From positions 124,001 to 188,000 of the forward strand of contig NZ_BOOF01000013.1 in the NCBI RefSeq assembly GCF_016863095.1: a DNA stretch of 64,000 nt, read 5' to 3'. The notes beneath the pieces are model-generated. The model did not search any database, was not told the DNA's origin, and saw only the letters and a list, made by a program, of their open reading frames with translations. Source of the stretch: Microbispora siamensis (lineage in GTDB: Bacteria > Actinomycetota > Actinomycetes > Streptosporangiales > Streptosporangiaceae). Shown here one piece after another: positions 37,435 to 46,676 of the stretch; positions within the stretch are counted from its first letter, which is position 1; each line of letters starts with the position of its first letter. Position numbers and translations under genes: made by a program.

Positions 37435-38124
37435 ATGCAGTACTCCCCGGCCGGAGGGCCGGTCAGTCCGGCGGTCGACAGACGGCTGCTGGTCAGTTAC
37501 GACAACTACGCGGCGGCGCAGCGCGCCGTCGACACCCTGTCCGACGCCGGGTTCCCGGTGGAGAACACCGCGATCGTCGGCAGCGACCTGCGCCTGGAGG
37601 AGACCGTCACCGGGCGGCTCACCAACGGCAGGGCCGCGCTGTCCGGCCTGATCACCGGCGCGGTGTTCGGACTCATCGTCGGCCTGTTCCTCGGGCTGTT
37701 CACCTCGGCCACGACCTCGTTCTTCGGGCTGGTGCTGTGGTCGATCCTCTGGGGCGCCATCGCCGGCGCCGCCTTCGGCTTCACCAGCCACGCCTTCACC
37801 GGCGGGACGCGCGACTTCTCGTCCAGGAGCTCGATCGTCGCCGGGCGCTACGACGTGCTGGTGGCCTCTCCCATGCTCGACCAGGCCCAGGCGCTGCTGC
37901 AGGGCGGCGTGCAGCCGGCCGACACCGTCGTGGTCCAGCGTCCGCCGTCGGCCGGGCCCGTCACGTCACCGCTCGCGGCGCGTGACACCGCTCCGCAGGC
38001 CACCGGCTACCCGGTGACCGACGCGGATGAGGCCCGCGCGGATGAGGCTCGTGCGGATGAAGGCCGTGCCGAGGAGGCGCGCGACGACGACCGGGCGGGC
38101 CTGTCGAGGGGCCGTCGCCCGTAA
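37435..38124 (+). CDS. General stress protein-like membrane protein
   Basis: 229 residues. The N-terminal GSP17M-like domain (RLLVSYDNYAAAQRAVDTLSDAGFPVENTAIVG) is followed by a glycine-rich hydrophobic hairpin of two segments (about 77-125), then VAGRYDVLVASPMLDQAQALLQ, and an acidic/basic tail made of repeated ADEAR units. Related proteins are common in actinobacteria with a presumed stress role at the membrane. GGAGG lies five bases before the ATG. Ends at a strong terminator. Confidence 0.78.
   Translation: MQYSPAGGPVSPAVDRRLLVSYDNYAAAQRAVDTLSDAGFPVENTAIVGSDLRLEETVTGRLTNGRAALSGLITGAVFGLIVGLFLGLFTSATTSFFGLVLWSILWGAIAGAAFGFTSHAFTGGTRDFSSRSSIVAGRYDVLVASPMLDQAQALLQGGVQPADTVVVQRPPSAGPVTSPLAARDTAPQATGYPVTDADEARADEARADEGRAEEARDDDRAGLSRGRRP
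38026..38075 (+). repeat. Tandem 15-bp repeat in the stress-protein tail
   Basis: About three diverged copies of a 15-bp unit of type GCGGATGAGGCCCGC encode ADEAR/ADEGR/AEEAR at the protein C-terminus. Confidence 0.7.
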
Positions 38125-38147
38125 CCCTCGTCATCCTCCGGAATTCC

Positions 38148-38180
38148 GACGCCTTCCCCACCCCGCGTGGGGAAGGCGTC
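38148..38180 (+). terminator. Strong hairpin terminator
   Basis: Perfect 14-bp stem (38148-38161 with 38167-38180) and a five-base loop, 24 bp after the stress-protein stop and before the FKBP promoter. Confidence 0.85.
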
Positions 38181-38290
38181 GTCGTGTCGGCCGTCCCCGG
38201 TAGAGTCGTCAGCCGGCCGGAACTTCCGGCACCCGAAGCGCCTTCGGGCACATACAGAACAGTTGGGCAAACACAGAACAGGAGGCCCAC

Positions 38291-38665
38291 GTGGCACTGG
38301 AGAAGCCCGAGATCGACTTTCCCGAGGGCGCGCCGCCCGCGGACCTGGAGATCGTCGATCTCGTCGAGGGGGACGGGCCGGAGGCCAAGCCCGGGCAGAA
38401 CGTGACCGTCCACTACGTCGGGGTGGCGTTCTCCACGGGTGAGGAGTTCGACGCCTCCTGGAACCGCGGCCAGCCGTTCCAGTTCCCGCTCGGCGGCGGC
38501 CGGGTCATCGCCGGCTGGGACCGCGGCGTGGCCGGCATGAAGGTCGGCGGACGGCGCCGTCTGACGATCCCCCCGCACCTCGGGTACGGCAACCGCGGCG
38601 CGGGCGCCCTCATCAAGCCCGGTGAGACGCTCATCTTCGTCGTCGACCTGCTCGGCGTCGGCTGA
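38291..38665 (+). CDS. FKBP-type peptidyl-prolyl isomerase
   Basis: 124 residues, a single FKBP domain. Core residues are present: VTVHYVGVAFSTGEEFDASW, FPLGGGRVIAGWDRGVAGMKVGGRRRLTIPPHLGYGNRGAG and LIFVVDLL. It catalyses cis-trans isomerisation of X-Pro bonds. No signal peptide, so cytoplasmic. GTG start with GGAGG five bases upstream. Confidence 0.93.
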   Translation: MALEKPEIDFPEGAPPADLEIVDLVEGDGPEAKPGQNVTVHYVGVAFSTGEEFDASWNRGQPFQFPLGGGRVIAGWDRGVAGMKVGGRRRLTIPPHLGYGNRGAGALIKPGETLIFVVDLLGVG

Positions 38666-38774
38666 CCGGGACGCCGGCGAGGCGACGGCGGCGCTCCGGA
38701 TTCGGGGATAGGAGGACGGGAGCGGTTCGAGGATGATGACCGCGTGGACCATGCCCTCCCGAACCACCGCCGCA

Positions 38775-38796
38775 TGGGCCCCCTCGATCGGGGTCC
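38775..38796 (+). terminator. Possible weak terminator after the FKBP gene
   Basis: GGGCCCCC (38775-38782) faces GGGGTCCC (38789-38796) across a six-base loop, with one mismatch. It is the only hairpin in the 190-bp gap between the FKBP gene and the next; nothing else is evident there. Confidence 0.35.
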
Positions 38797-38856
38797 CTCC
38801 CATCACGGCCGCCCTCAGGACGGCCCCCTGCGAACGCCGGCTTCCGGGAGGCCGGC

Positions 38857-40386
38857 GTGACCGCGGACGACCAGTTGACGGGCGGCACGCCGGCGACACG
38901 CGACGACGCCGGCAGGGCGGCCCCCGGCGGTGACCTCCGGGCGGGCGCTCCGCTCACCGGGCCGCCCCGGGCCGTGCCCGCGATCGCCGCCGCGACCGTG
39001 GCCGTGCTGCTCGCGGTGAGCCCCTGGTACGGCTACCACCGCGACGAGCTGTACTTCCGCATGCTGGGCGAGCGGCCGCGGCTCGGATACTTCGACACCC
39101 CACCGCTCACGCCGATGATCGCCCGGGTGTCCACGGCGATCTTCGGGGACACGGTCGTCGCGCTGCGGATCGTGCCCGCCCTGTGCGCCGGGGCTCTGGT
39201 CGTGCTCGTCGCGCTGGCCGCCCGCGGGCTTGGTGGCGGACGCGCAGCCCAGGTCCTCGCCGCGGCCGGGACGGCGACCTCCGTGCTGCCTCTCGTGGCC
39301 GGTCACGCCCTGCTGACCCTCACCCCCGATCTCGTGCTGTGGAGCGCGGTCACGCTGTGCCTGCTCCGGGTGCTGCTCAGAGGGGACGGGCGCTACTGGC
39401 TCTGGGTGGGAGCGCTGTCCGGGGTCGCCGCGTACAACCGCGACCTGATCGTGGTGTTGCTGGGCAGCGTGGGCCTGGGCATCCTCGTGGCCGGCCCGCG
39501 CGAGGTGCTGCGGGACAGGCGACTGTGGGCCGGCGCCCTCCTGGCTCTGGCGATCGCCTCACCCAACCTGCTCTATCAGGCGACGCACGACTGGCCGCAG
39601 TTCCAGATGGCCCAGGCGCTGAGGATCGACGAGGGCGCCGACAACCGCGCCACCTTCGTCCCCCTTCAGATCGTGCTGCTCGGGCCCGTGCAGGCGGTGG
39701 TCTGCGCGGCGGGCTGGCTGCGGCTGTGGCGGAACCGGCGGGTCCGCTCCCTCGCCATCGCCTACCCCGTGGCCTGCGCGCTGGTCCTCTATTCGGGGGG
39801 CCGCCCCGACTACACCGGCGCGTTCCTGCTCTACCTGTTCGCGGCCGGCTGCGTGACGGCGGCCGGGTGGCGGAGGCGGGGAGTGCTGGTCGCGGCGCTG
39901 GCGGTCGACGCCGTGGTGGCGGTGGTCGTGGCGCTGCCGGTCGTCCCGGCGGCGTCGCTCGCCGGCACGCCGGTCGCCGCCATCAACGAGGTCGCCCGTG
40001 AGTCGGTGGGCATGCGCGATGTGGCGTCGCAGACGGCCCGGGTGGTGAGCGGCCTGCCCGCCGGCGAGCGCGCCGGTGCGGTGCTGCTCGCGGCGAACTA
40101 CGGCGAGGCCGGCGCGCTGCGCCGCTGGGCGGGCGAGTTCGGGCTGCCCGCGGTCTACAGCGGCCACAACGAGCTGTGGTGGTGGGGACCGCCGCCGGAG
40201 GGCACGCGGGTGGTCGTGTCCGTCGGCTACCCGCCCGCCGACCTCGGCGCCGTCTTCGCCCGCTGCACCGTCGCGGGCAGGCTGAGCGGGATGCCGGGCG
40301 AGGAGCGGGGTGTGCCGATCACGGTCTGCCGCGACCCCGTCCGGCCCTGGCGCGAGCTGTGGCCGCGCGTGCGCCACTACAGCTAG
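38857..40386 (+). CDS. GT39-like membrane glycosyltransferase
   Basis: 509 residues with 9-11 hydrophobic segments. The first loop has YGYHRDELYFRMLGERPRLGYFDTPPLTPMIA, where the acidic DE corresponds to the catalytic aspartate region of the PMT/ArnT (GT39, DUF2029-like) superfamily. A C-terminal soluble portion (~140 residues, AANYGEAGALRRWAGEFGLP) is extracytoplasmic. Such proteins transfer sugars from polyprenyl-phosphate donors to protein or envelope glycolipids. GTG start with GGGAGG five bases upstream. Ends before a hairpin terminator. Confidence 0.85.
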   Translation: MTADDQLTGGTPATRDDAGRAAPGGDLRAGAPLTGPPRAVPAIAAATVAVLLAVSPWYGYHRDELYFRMLGERPRLGYFDTPPLTPMIARVSTAIFGDTVVALRIVPALCAGALVVLVALAARGLGGGRAAQVLAAAGTATSVLPLVAGHALLTLTPDLVLWSAVTLCLLRVLLRGDGRYWLWVGALSGVAAYNRDLIVVLLGSVGLGILVAGPREVLRDRRLWAGALLALAIASPNLLYQATHDWPQFQMAQALRIDEGADNRATFVPLQIVLLGPVQAVVCAAGWLRLWRNRRVRSLAIAYPVACALVLYSGGRPDYTGAFLLYLFAAGCVTAAGWRRRGVLVAALAVDAVVAVVVALPVVPAASLAGTPVAAINEVARESVGMRDVASQTARVVSGLPAGERAGAVLLAANYGEAGALRRWAGEFGLPAVYSGHNELWWWGPPPEGTRVVVSVGYPPADLGAVFARCTVAGRLSGMPGEERGVPITVCRDPVRPWRELWPRVRHYS

Positions 40387-40400
40387 TAGGGCTTTCTCCC

Positions 40401-40431
40401 GTGTGCCGGGTGTCGCACGCTCCCGGCACAC
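40401..40431 (+). terminator. Hairpin terminator after the GT39-like gene
   Basis: Perfect 10-bp stem GTGTGCCGGG (40401-40410) with complement at 40422-40431 and an 11-base loop, just after the stop codon at 40386. Confidence 0.75.
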
Positions 40432-40472
40432 TTGATCCATGACCTCCCGTGAACCGGCGGTGTGCTGATGTG

Positions 40473-41282
40473 ATGGCGACGCATTCCCTGCCCGCTTCCC
40501 TGCCCGCACAGCCACCGGCGGAGGCGTACCGGATCGTCATCCGCGCGTCGGGCCGACGCCTGCGTCCCTACGTGCTGGGCTGGGCAGGCTTTCGCGCTCC
40601 GGCGGGAAGGCTTCCGCCCAGCAGGATGCTGCCGCTCAACGCGGCCACCCTCATCATCGACTTCACGGGCATGAGCGCCATCGTCACCGGCCCCCGGAGC
40701 GCCGCGACGCTCCCGGCTCGCACCCCGTGGCGCCACGGGGTGGCGGTCGGGCTCACCCCTGCCGGGATGTCGGCACTGACGGGGACATCCATGCGCGAGG
40801 TGGCCGGTGCGACCGTGCACCTGGCGGATCTCCTCGGGGCCCGCGCCGCGGAGCTGACCGGTCGGCTGGCCGCGCCGGCGAACTGGGCGGCGCGCTTCAG
40901 CCTGCTGGAGCAACTGCTGACGGCGTGGCTGCGTCCCGACGCCGTCCCCAACGGCGTGATCATGCAGGCCTGGCTGCGGCTGCAGGAACCGGACGGACGG
41001 CTCACCATCGGTGCCTTGGCCGACGAGCTGGGCGTCAGCCGCCGATACCTCGAACTCGGGTTCCGTCGCTCGGTAGGCCTGTCGCCGAAGACGGTCGCCC
41101 GGATCGCCCGCTTCCAGCGCGCCGTGGATCTGCTGCGGCGGCCCTCGGCCACGCTGGGGCAGGCGGTCGCGTGCGGTTACGCCGATCAGTCCCATCTCAC
41201 CCGCGAGATCCGGGCGATGGCGGGCATGACGCCGAAGCGGCTGTTCGCATTCGTTCAAGACGCCGATCCGCTCACCGGATAG
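40473..41282 (+). CDS. AraC family transcriptional regulator
   Basis: 269 residues. The C-terminal AraC domain has two HTH motifs (LTIGALADELGVSRRYLELGF and LGQAVACGYADQSHLTREI); the N-terminal ~160 residues are a cupin-like sensor region with GVAVGLTPAGMSALTGTSMREV, as in the DUF6597-type group. The start is uncertain: ATG 40473 or an in-frame GTG at 40449. It precedes nuoH by 64 bp on the same strand, an unusual neighbour. Confidence 0.82.
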   Translation: MATHSLPASLPAQPPAEAYRIVIRASGRRLRPYVLGWAGFRAPAGRLPPSRMLPLNAATLIIDFTGMSAIVTGPRSAATLPARTPWRHGVAVGLTPAGMSALTGTSMREVAGATVHLADLLGARAAELTGRLAAPANWAARFSLLEQLLTAWLRPDAVPNGVIMQAWLRLQEPDGRLTIGALADELGVSRRYLELGFRRSVGLSPKTVARIARFQRAVDLLRRPSATLGQAVACGYADQSHLTREIRAMAGMTPKRLFAFVQDADPLTG

Positions 41283-41346
41283 CGTCACCTTCCACCGCGG
41301 GTCCCGGACTCGCCGGACGCCGCGGCAGAGGAAGGAGCAGCACTCC

Positions 41347-42624
41347 ATGACCGGCGTTCCCATGGCCGATCCCACCCTTGCCGACTTCGGCAGGGACCCG
41401 CTGTGGATCACCATCGTCAAGGCCGTGATGCTGTTCCTCTTCCTGGCGTTCGGAGTGGTATTCGGGGTTTGGTACGAGCGCAAGCTGATTTCGCGGATGC
41501 AGCACCGCTACGGCCCCAACCGGGCCGGTGCGTTCGGCCTGCTGCAGTCGGTCGCCGACGCGCTCAAGATGGGGCTGAAGGAGGACATCTTCCCGCGGAC
41601 CGTGGACAAGGTGCTCTACCTGCTGGCCCCGGTCATCATGGTGGTCCCGGCCTTCCTGGCCTTCTCGATCGTGCCGTTCGCGCCGATGGTCGACCTGTTC
41701 GGCGTGCAGACGCCGCTGCAGCTCGTGGACCTGCCGGTGGCGGTGCTGTTCATGCCGGCCATGGGCGCGGTGTCGGTGTATGGCGTGGTGCTGGCCGGCT
41801 GGTCGTCACGCTCGCCGTACGCGCTGCTCGGCGGCCTGCGCTCAGCGGCCCAGGTGGTCTCCTACGAGATCGCGATGGCATTGTCGTTCGTGGCGGTGTT
41901 CATCTCCGCCGGGACGCTGTCCACCTCGGAGATCGTCAAGGTGCAGGCCGGCACCTGGTACGCGGTGCTGCTCATCCCGTCGTTCCTGATCTACGTGGTC
42001 TGCATGTTCGGCGAGGCCGCGCGCATCCCGTTCGACCTCCCTGAGGGCGAGGGCGAGCTGGTCGGCGGCTTCCAGACCGAGTACTCGTCGTCGCTGAAGT
42101 TCGCCCTGATCATGATGGGCGAGTACCTGCATACCTTCACCGCCTCGGGCATCGCCGTGACGCTGTTCCTCGGCGGCTGGCGGGCGCCGCTGCCGATGTC
42201 GTGGGAGTGGGCGCACACGGGATGGTGGCCGGTGCTGTGGTTCTTCATCAAGTTCGTGCTGACCTTCAGCTTCATCGTGTGGGTGCGCGCCTCGCTGCCC
42301 CGTGTGCGCTACGACCAGCTCATGTCGCTGGGATGGAAGGTGCTCATCCCAGTCAACCTGGCCTGGATCCTGCTCGTCGCGGCCGTGCGCAATGTGGTCG
42401 TCAACGAGGACAACCGGATGATCGGCGTCGTCCTCGGCGCGGTCATCGCGGTCGGCGCGCCGGCCATCTGGATGCGGTTCGACACCGTCAACCAGCGGCG
42501 CAAGGAAGCCAAGAAGGCCGAAGTCGACGCCGAGTTCGAGCGACTGTCCGACGAGCCCGCGGCAGGCGGCTTCCCGGTGCCGCCGCTCGACCTGCCGCAT
42601 TATCACGGGGCGTGGCGGAGCTAG
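41347..42624 (+). CDS. nuoH: NADH-quinone oxidoreductase subunit H (stand-alone)
   Basis: 425 residues with about eight membrane segments. Complex I subunit 1 signatures are intact: ERKLISRMQHRYGPNRAG, GLLQSVADALKMGLKED, EAARIPFDLPEGEGELVGGF and the C-terminal WVRASLPRVRYDQLM. It forms the quinone-binding pocket and part of the proton path of complex I. In most bacteria nuoH lies between nuoG and nuoI; here none of the other subunits is present and the neighbours are an AraC regulator and a DNA ligase. AGGAG is about ten bases before the ATG; ATG 41362 is an alternative. No decay is visible, so it looks functional. Confidence 0.93.
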   Translation: MTGVPMADPTLADFGRDPLWITIVKAVMLFLFLAFGVVFGVWYERKLISRMQHRYGPNRAGAFGLLQSVADALKMGLKEDIFPRTVDKVLYLLAPVIMVVPAFLAFSIVPFAPMVDLFGVQTPLQLVDLPVAVLFMPAMGAVSVYGVVLAGWSSRSPYALLGGLRSAAQVVSYEIAMALSFVAVFISAGTLSTSEIVKVQAGTWYAVLLIPSFLIYVVCMFGEAARIPFDLPEGEGELVGGFQTEYSSSLKFALIMMGEYLHTFTASGIAVTLFLGGWRAPLPMSWEWAHTGWWPVLWFFIKFVLTFSFIVWVRASLPRVRYDQLMSLGWKVLIPVNLAWILLVAAVRNVVVNEDNRMIGVVLGAVIAVGAPAIWMRFDTVNQRRKEAKKAEVDAEFERLSDEPAAGGFPVPPLDLPHYHGAWRS

Positions 42625-42797
42625 TGCTGCCCGCAAACGTTCGTCTGGATCGAGGAAGCGGAGCGGGCTTCACGAGGACCGCAGGTTCCTTCCGGATGGC
42701 GCAGTGACCGACCCGGCCAAGGCTCGCGGACGTCCCACTAGGTCGTGTCCGACCCCCGGCCTGGGCATCTGGCGCTGTGGTGAGGCAGGATTACGGT

Positions 42798-44324
42798 GTG
42801 TTGCTGATCGACCTTGCCAGGACGTCCGCGGCCGTCGCCGCGGACTCGGCGCGGCTCGCCAAGATCAGGCACCTCGCCGAGCTGCTCGGCAGGGTGGGAC
42901 CGGACGAGGCCGAGATCGCCATCGCTTACCTGTCCGGTGAGCTGCCGCAGCGCCAGATCGGGGTGGGCTGGCGGAGCCTGTCCGACCTCCCCGAGCCGCG
43001 CCAGATCGCCACGGCGACCCTGACGCAGGTCGACGCGCTGCTCGAACGCGTCAAGTCGCAGTCCGGGTCGGGTTCGCAGGCCGCGCGCCGTGAACTGCTC
43101 GGCGAGCTGTTCGGCGCCCTCACCCGGCAGGAGCAGTCGTTCCTGCACCGGCTGCTGACGGGCGAGCTGCGCCAGGGGGCGCTCAACGGGGTGATGATCG
43201 AGGCGGTCGCCATGGCCGCGAACGTGCCCGCGGCCGAGGTGCGCCGGGCCCTGACCCTGCGCGGCTCGCTGCCCGCCGTCGGCGCGGCCGCGCTGCGCGG
43301 CGGTGTCGCGGAGCTGAAGGCGTTCCACCTGGAGGTCGGGCGGGCGGTGGCGCCGATGCTCGCGCAGAGCGCGCCCAGCGTGACCGCCGCGCTGGAGAAG
43401 GCCGGCGTCCCTGCCGCCGTGGAGTGGAAGCTCGACGGCGTGCGGGTCCAGGCCCACCGGTCGGACGACCGGGTCGCCGTCTTCACCCGCACGCTCGACG
43501 ACATCACCGCGCAGGTCCCCGAGCTGGTGGAGGCCGTGCTCGGCCTGCCCGGGACCGATCTCGTGCTCGACGGCGAGGTCATCGCGCTGCGCCCGGACAG
43601 CCGCCCCGAGCCGTTCCAGGTCACCTCGGGCCGGGTGGCCAGCAGGACCGACGTCGCGTCGCTGCGCGCGACCGTGCCGCTGACCGTCTTCTTCTTCGAC
43701 GCCCTGCGCGTGGGCGGCGCCGACCTGCTCGACCTGCCGGACGAGGAGCGGCACGCCGCGCTGGAGGCCGCGGTCCCGGCCGAGCTGATCACACCTCGGC
43801 TCGTCACGGCGGACGCCGAGGAGGCCGAGGCGTTCTTCGGCGACGCCGTACGGCGGGGCCACGAGGGCGTCGTGGTGAAGTCGCTGCGCACGCCGTACGC
43901 CGCGGGCCGGCGGGGGGCGGGCTGGGTCAAGGTGAAGCCGCGGCACACGTTCGACCTGGTCGTGCTGGCCGCCGAGTGGGGCAGCGGACGGCGCCGGGGC
44001 TGGCTGTCCAACCTGCACCTCGGCGCCTACGACCCGGAGACCGGCGGTTTCGTGATGCTCGGCAAGACGTTCAAGGGCCTCACCGACGAACTGCTGACCT
44101 GGCAGACCGAGCAGTTCCTGCGGCTGGCGGAGGGACCGGTGGACGGCTACGTCGTCACGCTCAAGCCTGTGCTGGTCGTGGAGATCGCCTTCGACGGCGT
44201 GCAGCGGTCGAGCCGCTACCCCGGCGGCATGGCGCTGCGCTTCGCCCGAGTGCTGCGCTACCGGCCCGACAAGCGGCCGGAGGAGGCCGACACCGTGGCC
44301 GCGGTCCGCGCACTCATGCCCTGA
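42798..44324 (+). CDS. ligB: ATP-dependent DNA ligase (LigB type)
   Basis: 508 residues. N-terminal DNA-binding domain (about 1-190), adenylation domain with motif I EWKLDGVR (nucleophile Lys211), motif [12 protein letters not shown], motif [10 protein letters not shown], motif V WVKVKP, then the OB-fold domain. It seals nicks with ATP and is accessory to the NAD-dependent LigA in actinobacteria, where its role is repair-related. The GTG start ([21 protein letters not shown]) matches the usual N-terminus and has GAGGCAGGA upstream; the open frame is seven codons longer. Confidence 0.94.
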   Translation: MLLIDLARTSAAVAADSARLAKIRHLAELLGRVGPDEAEIAIAYLSGELPQRQIGVGWRSLSDLPEPRQIATATLTQVDALLERVKSQSGSGSQAARRELLGELFGALTRQEQSFLHRLLTGELRQGALNGVMIEAVAMAANVPAAEVRRALTLRGSLPAVGAAALRGGVAELKAFHLEVGRAVAPMLAQSAPSVTAALEKAGVPAAVEWKLDGVRVQAHRSDDRVAVFTRTLDDITAQVPELVEAVLGLPGTDLVLDGEVIALRPDSRPEPFQVTSGRVASRTDVASLRATVPLTVFFFDALRVGGADLLDLPDEERHAALEAAVPAELITPRLVTADAEEAEAFFGDAVRRGHEGVVVKSLRTPYAAGRRGAGWVKVKPRHTFDLVVLAAEWGSGRRRGWLSNLHLGAYDPETGGFVMLGKTFKGLTDELLTWQTEQFLRLAEGPVDGYVVTLKPVLVVEIAFDGVQRSSRYPGGMALRFARVLRYRPDKRPEEADTVAAVRALMP

Positions 44325-44331
44325 CCGGGAG

Positions 44332-44928
44332 TCACTTGATCAGGCGGATGGTCAGCGGGTAGCGGAACTCGGTGGCGGCGAGCGCCGACACCCCGCCGAC
44401 GATGCACAGCACCAGTCCGACGACCCAGATGACCGGCAGCAGGACGACGCCGACGACGGTGAACGGCAGCAGCACCGTCGCCCCCAGCACGGTGAGGTGG
44501 AAGTTGAGCGACTCCACCGCGTGCTTCCTGATGTAGGGGGACGTCCGCCCCGCGGTCACCATCATCAGCAGCGGGCCGATGATGAACAACCCCAGCAGCG
44601 CGAACAGGTGCGAGGCCGCCGCCCCGACCCGGTCTCCCCCGTCCGGGACCGCGGCCCGGTACGCGGGCGGCCGGTACGCGGGCGGCCGGGGCACGTACGC
44701 CGGGCGGGTGCCGTACAGGTCGTTCATGATGGGCACGAGATCGGCGTGCGTGCGCGCGGTCATCGCCAGGTGCAGCCGCTCGTCCATCTCGTGCTTGTCG
44801 AGCCTGCCCTCGGCGTAAGCCGCTTTGACGTGCTCGACCACCTGTTCGCGGTCCTGGTTGGTGACGCGCAACTGAGGGTGTGGCATCGGGGCACTGCCCG
44901 GCCATGGTGGTGTCGCTGCCGCGGGCAT
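44332..44928 (-). CDS. DUF1707 and DUF4870 domain membrane protein
   Basis: 198 residues. The N-terminal DUF1707 domain (LRVTNQDREQVVEHVKAAYAEGRLDKHEMDERLHLAMTA pattern) is followed by a Pro/Arg/Tyr linker (RPPAYRPPAYR) and a DUF4870 region of about three membrane segments with YIRKHAVESLNFHLT. Function unknown; DUF1707 is an actinobacterial small domain, often at the N-terminus of membrane proteins. ATG 44928 fits the domain start; longer in-frame extensions overlap the divergent gene. Converges on ligB with seven bases between stops. Confidence 0.85.
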   Translation of the reverse strand: MPAAATPPWPGSAPMPHPQLRVTNQDREQVVEHVKAAYAEGRLDKHEMDERLHLAMTARTHADLVPIMNDLYGTRPAYVPRPPAYRPPAYRAAVPDGGDRVGAAASHLFALLGLFIIGPLLMMVTAGRTSPYIRKHAVESLNFHLTVLGATVLLPFTVVGVVLLPVIWVVGLVLCIVGGVSALAATEFRYPLTIRLIK

Positions 44929-45086
44929 CACAGCTTCGCCTTCCGTCGATCGACTGCTCGGCTCTCTTCGAGTCTGCCTCCATCTTGTGCCGCGTACGCA
45001 CCCGGCGGCATCAGGGACATCCCCGACATCGCCCCGAGACCGTTCACTTAACGCCATCGTGATCCACGGCGATGTATACAAGCACT

Positions 45087-45437
45087 ATGAGATGGCGAGA
45101 TCGCTACGGGCTCCGGCGGCGCCGGGGCGCCCGCGTGGCCAAGTTCGACCGCGAGGCGACCGACGCCGACATCGAGGCCCTCATCGAGTTCGCCAAGACC
45201 CGGCGTGGAGTCGAGTTCTACGTCGAGCCCGAGACCTTCGCGACCGACACCACCGCGGTGGCAGTGGCCCACGACGGGGAGTGGACCCGTCGCCGTGTCG
45301 GAGCTCCCGCCGTGATCGCCAAGGTCGCCAGGGATCTCGCCCTTCCGGTGTACGACGTGCAGCTCACGGGTTACCCCGCCCGGATGCGGGCCTACAACGA
45401 GCGCCGTCGTCAGGCTCAGGGCGGCGACGCGGTCTGA
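45087..45437 (+). CDS. Conserved actinobacterial hypothetical protein
   Basis: 116 residues, basic N-terminus (RWRDRYGLRRRRGARVAKF), then a compact alpha/beta region with DIEALIEFAKTRRGVEFYVEP and VAHDGEWTRRRVGAPAVIAKVARDLALPVYDVQLTGYP. Proteins of this pattern are widespread in actinobacteria and uncharacterised. ATG 45087 is preceded by a -10-like TATACA (45074-45079) seven bases upstream and no Shine-Dalgarno, so it may be leaderless; ATG 45072 is an alternative. Its end overlaps the convergent DUF4192 gene by 22 bp. Confidence 0.75.
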   Translation: MRWRDRYGLRRRRGARVAKFDREATDADIEALIEFAKTRRGVEFYVEPETFATDTTAVAVAHDGEWTRRRVGAPAVIAKVARDLALPVYDVQLTGYPARMRAYNERRRQAQGGDAV

Positions 45438-46516
45438 CCGCGGCCCGGGGCCGTCGCGGACACCGGAGCGGGCAGGTCCCTGGCCAGCAGCGCGCGCAGC
45501 GGTGCGAGCCAGATCGCCCGGGGACGGCCCATCTCCTCGTCGAGCTCCTCCGGCGTCGGCATGCGGTCGCGGAGCATGGCGGGGGACATCATGTGCACCA
45601 GGGCCTGCCGGAGAAGGAGCGCCATCGAATAGCCGGGGTCGGCGGCGAGCGCGCGCTCCAGCGCCATCCCCGCGAGCGCGCACTCCCCCCGATGCCATGC
45701 GGCGGCCGCCAGCAGTGAGGCCGCGGGTGCGACGTGGCCCGGCTCCAGCCGGCGGGTGAGGTCGCGCCACAGTGCGATGTGCGCGTCCCGGTCGTCGATC
45801 AACGCCCACGCCTCGTCACGCACCCTGACCACGGCGAGGTCGAGCCCGAGCCGGGCGGCGCCCTCGTCGTCCAGCCTGCCTCCCGAGTCGTACAGGCCGA
45901 TGGCTCTGCGCACCCGCGCCAGCCCCTCGGCCACGAACCGCGCGGCCGTCTCGTCCGCGACCGATCCCCCCGGCTCGGGCACGGCCCGCAGATCGGCCAT
46001 GACGCGGAGGGTGACCTGCCGCATCGCCGCTCCGCCGCACGGCTGGACCGAGCGCCGCAGGCTGCCCCGGTCGGGCAGGGCGACCAACCCGTGCATCACG
46101 GCCTCGGCGGCGACGTGGCTGCGCTCGGTGTCGTAGGGCGTGCCTTCGGGGGGACAGCAGGTCGCGCTGCCGCAGGAGTAGGACCAGTAGCGCCCGCCTT
46201 CGGCCCGGAGGCTCTCGGCCACCCGGATGCCTCCGGCGTGCAGCAGCCGGGTCACCGTGTCGACGGCCGGGGTCACCAGGGCGCCGGGACCGTAACCGAC
46301 GACGAACGCGGCGGTCACCGACTCGCGGCGCAGCAGTGTGACCAGCCGGTCGAGGTCCCCGGAGGCGACCGGCAGGTCCCAGCGCGTCGTCAGCCGCACC
46401 TCCGGGCCGGCGACGCCGGTCACGACGAGGCTGTCGGCGGGGTGGAACCCGACGAGGTAGGGCACGGCGGCGAGGATGTCCGCCGGCGAGGAGAGCACGA
46501 GCTTCGGGATCGTCAT
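45416..46516 (-). CDS. DUF4192 domain-containing protein
   Basis: 366 residues. The N-terminus LSSPADILAAVPYLVGFHPADSLVV is diagnostic for DUF4192; the middle has YWSYSCGSATCCPPEGTPYD, and the C-terminus is an alanine-rich helical region with TPR-like spacing. Actinobacteria-wide, function unknown. The ATG start is confirmed by the conserved N-terminus. Tail overlaps the preceding convergent gene by 22 bp. Confidence 0.9.
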   Translation of the reverse strand: MTIPKLVLSSPADILAAVPYLVGFHPADSLVVTGVAGPEVRLTTRWDLPVASGDLDRLVTLLRRESVTAAFVVGYGPGALVTPAVDTVTRLLHAGGIRVAESLRAEGGRYWSYSCGSATCCPPEGTPYDTERSHVAAEAVMHGLVALPDRGSLRRSVQPCGGAAMRQVTLRVMADLRAVPEPGGSVADETAARFVAEGLARVRRAIGLYDSGGRLDDEGAARLGLDLAVVRVRDEAWALIDDRDAHIALWRDLTRRLEPGHVAPAASLLAAAAWHRGECALAGMALERALAADPGYSMALLLRQALVHMMSPAMLRDRMPTPEELDEEMGRPRAIWLAPLRALLARDLPAPVSATAPGRGQTASPP

Positions 46517-46614
46517 GGCCGCAAGCCTCGCCGGACGGCCCCGCCCCCACGACGGCCGAAGCGCGTTCTGGGGACAAGCATCCTCCTGTGGACAACCGGT
46601 CAGCCGGAAAACCG

Positions 46615-46645
46615 TTGGCACCGGGCGGGGCACGCGGCCTACACT
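46615..46645 (+). promoter_or_regulatory. Promoter of the uORF/ABC-F transcript
   Basis: TTGGCA (46615-46620) and TACACT (46640-46645) are separated by 19 bp. The -10 ends seven bases before ATG 46653, so transcription should start at or next to the first base of the upstream ORF. Confidence 0.6.
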
Positions 46646-46652
46646 CGGCGCC

Positions 46653-46676
46653 ATGTCCACGCCCCGGATCTCTTAG
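46653..46676 (+). CDS. Seven-residue leader peptide (MSTPRIS) upstream of the ABC-F gene
   Basis: ATG to TAG encodes MSTPRIS. It appears leaderless: a -10 TACACT ends seven bases before it. The stop codon's last base begins a hairpin, and the ABC-F start lies 60 bp further on. Short upstream ORFs that stall antibiotic-bound ribosomes control many ABC-F resistance genes, so this is a strong candidate for that role. That the peptide stalls ribosomes is inferred. Confidence 0.65.
   Translation: MSTPRIS

Noticed and set aside
42625-42797. Remnant of nuoI or an insertion-sequence end between nuoH and ligB
   Set aside because: No NuoI ferredoxin motifs in any frame, and the ACTAGGTCGTGTCC-like string has no matching inverted partner nearby. 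Left as plain intergenic sequence.
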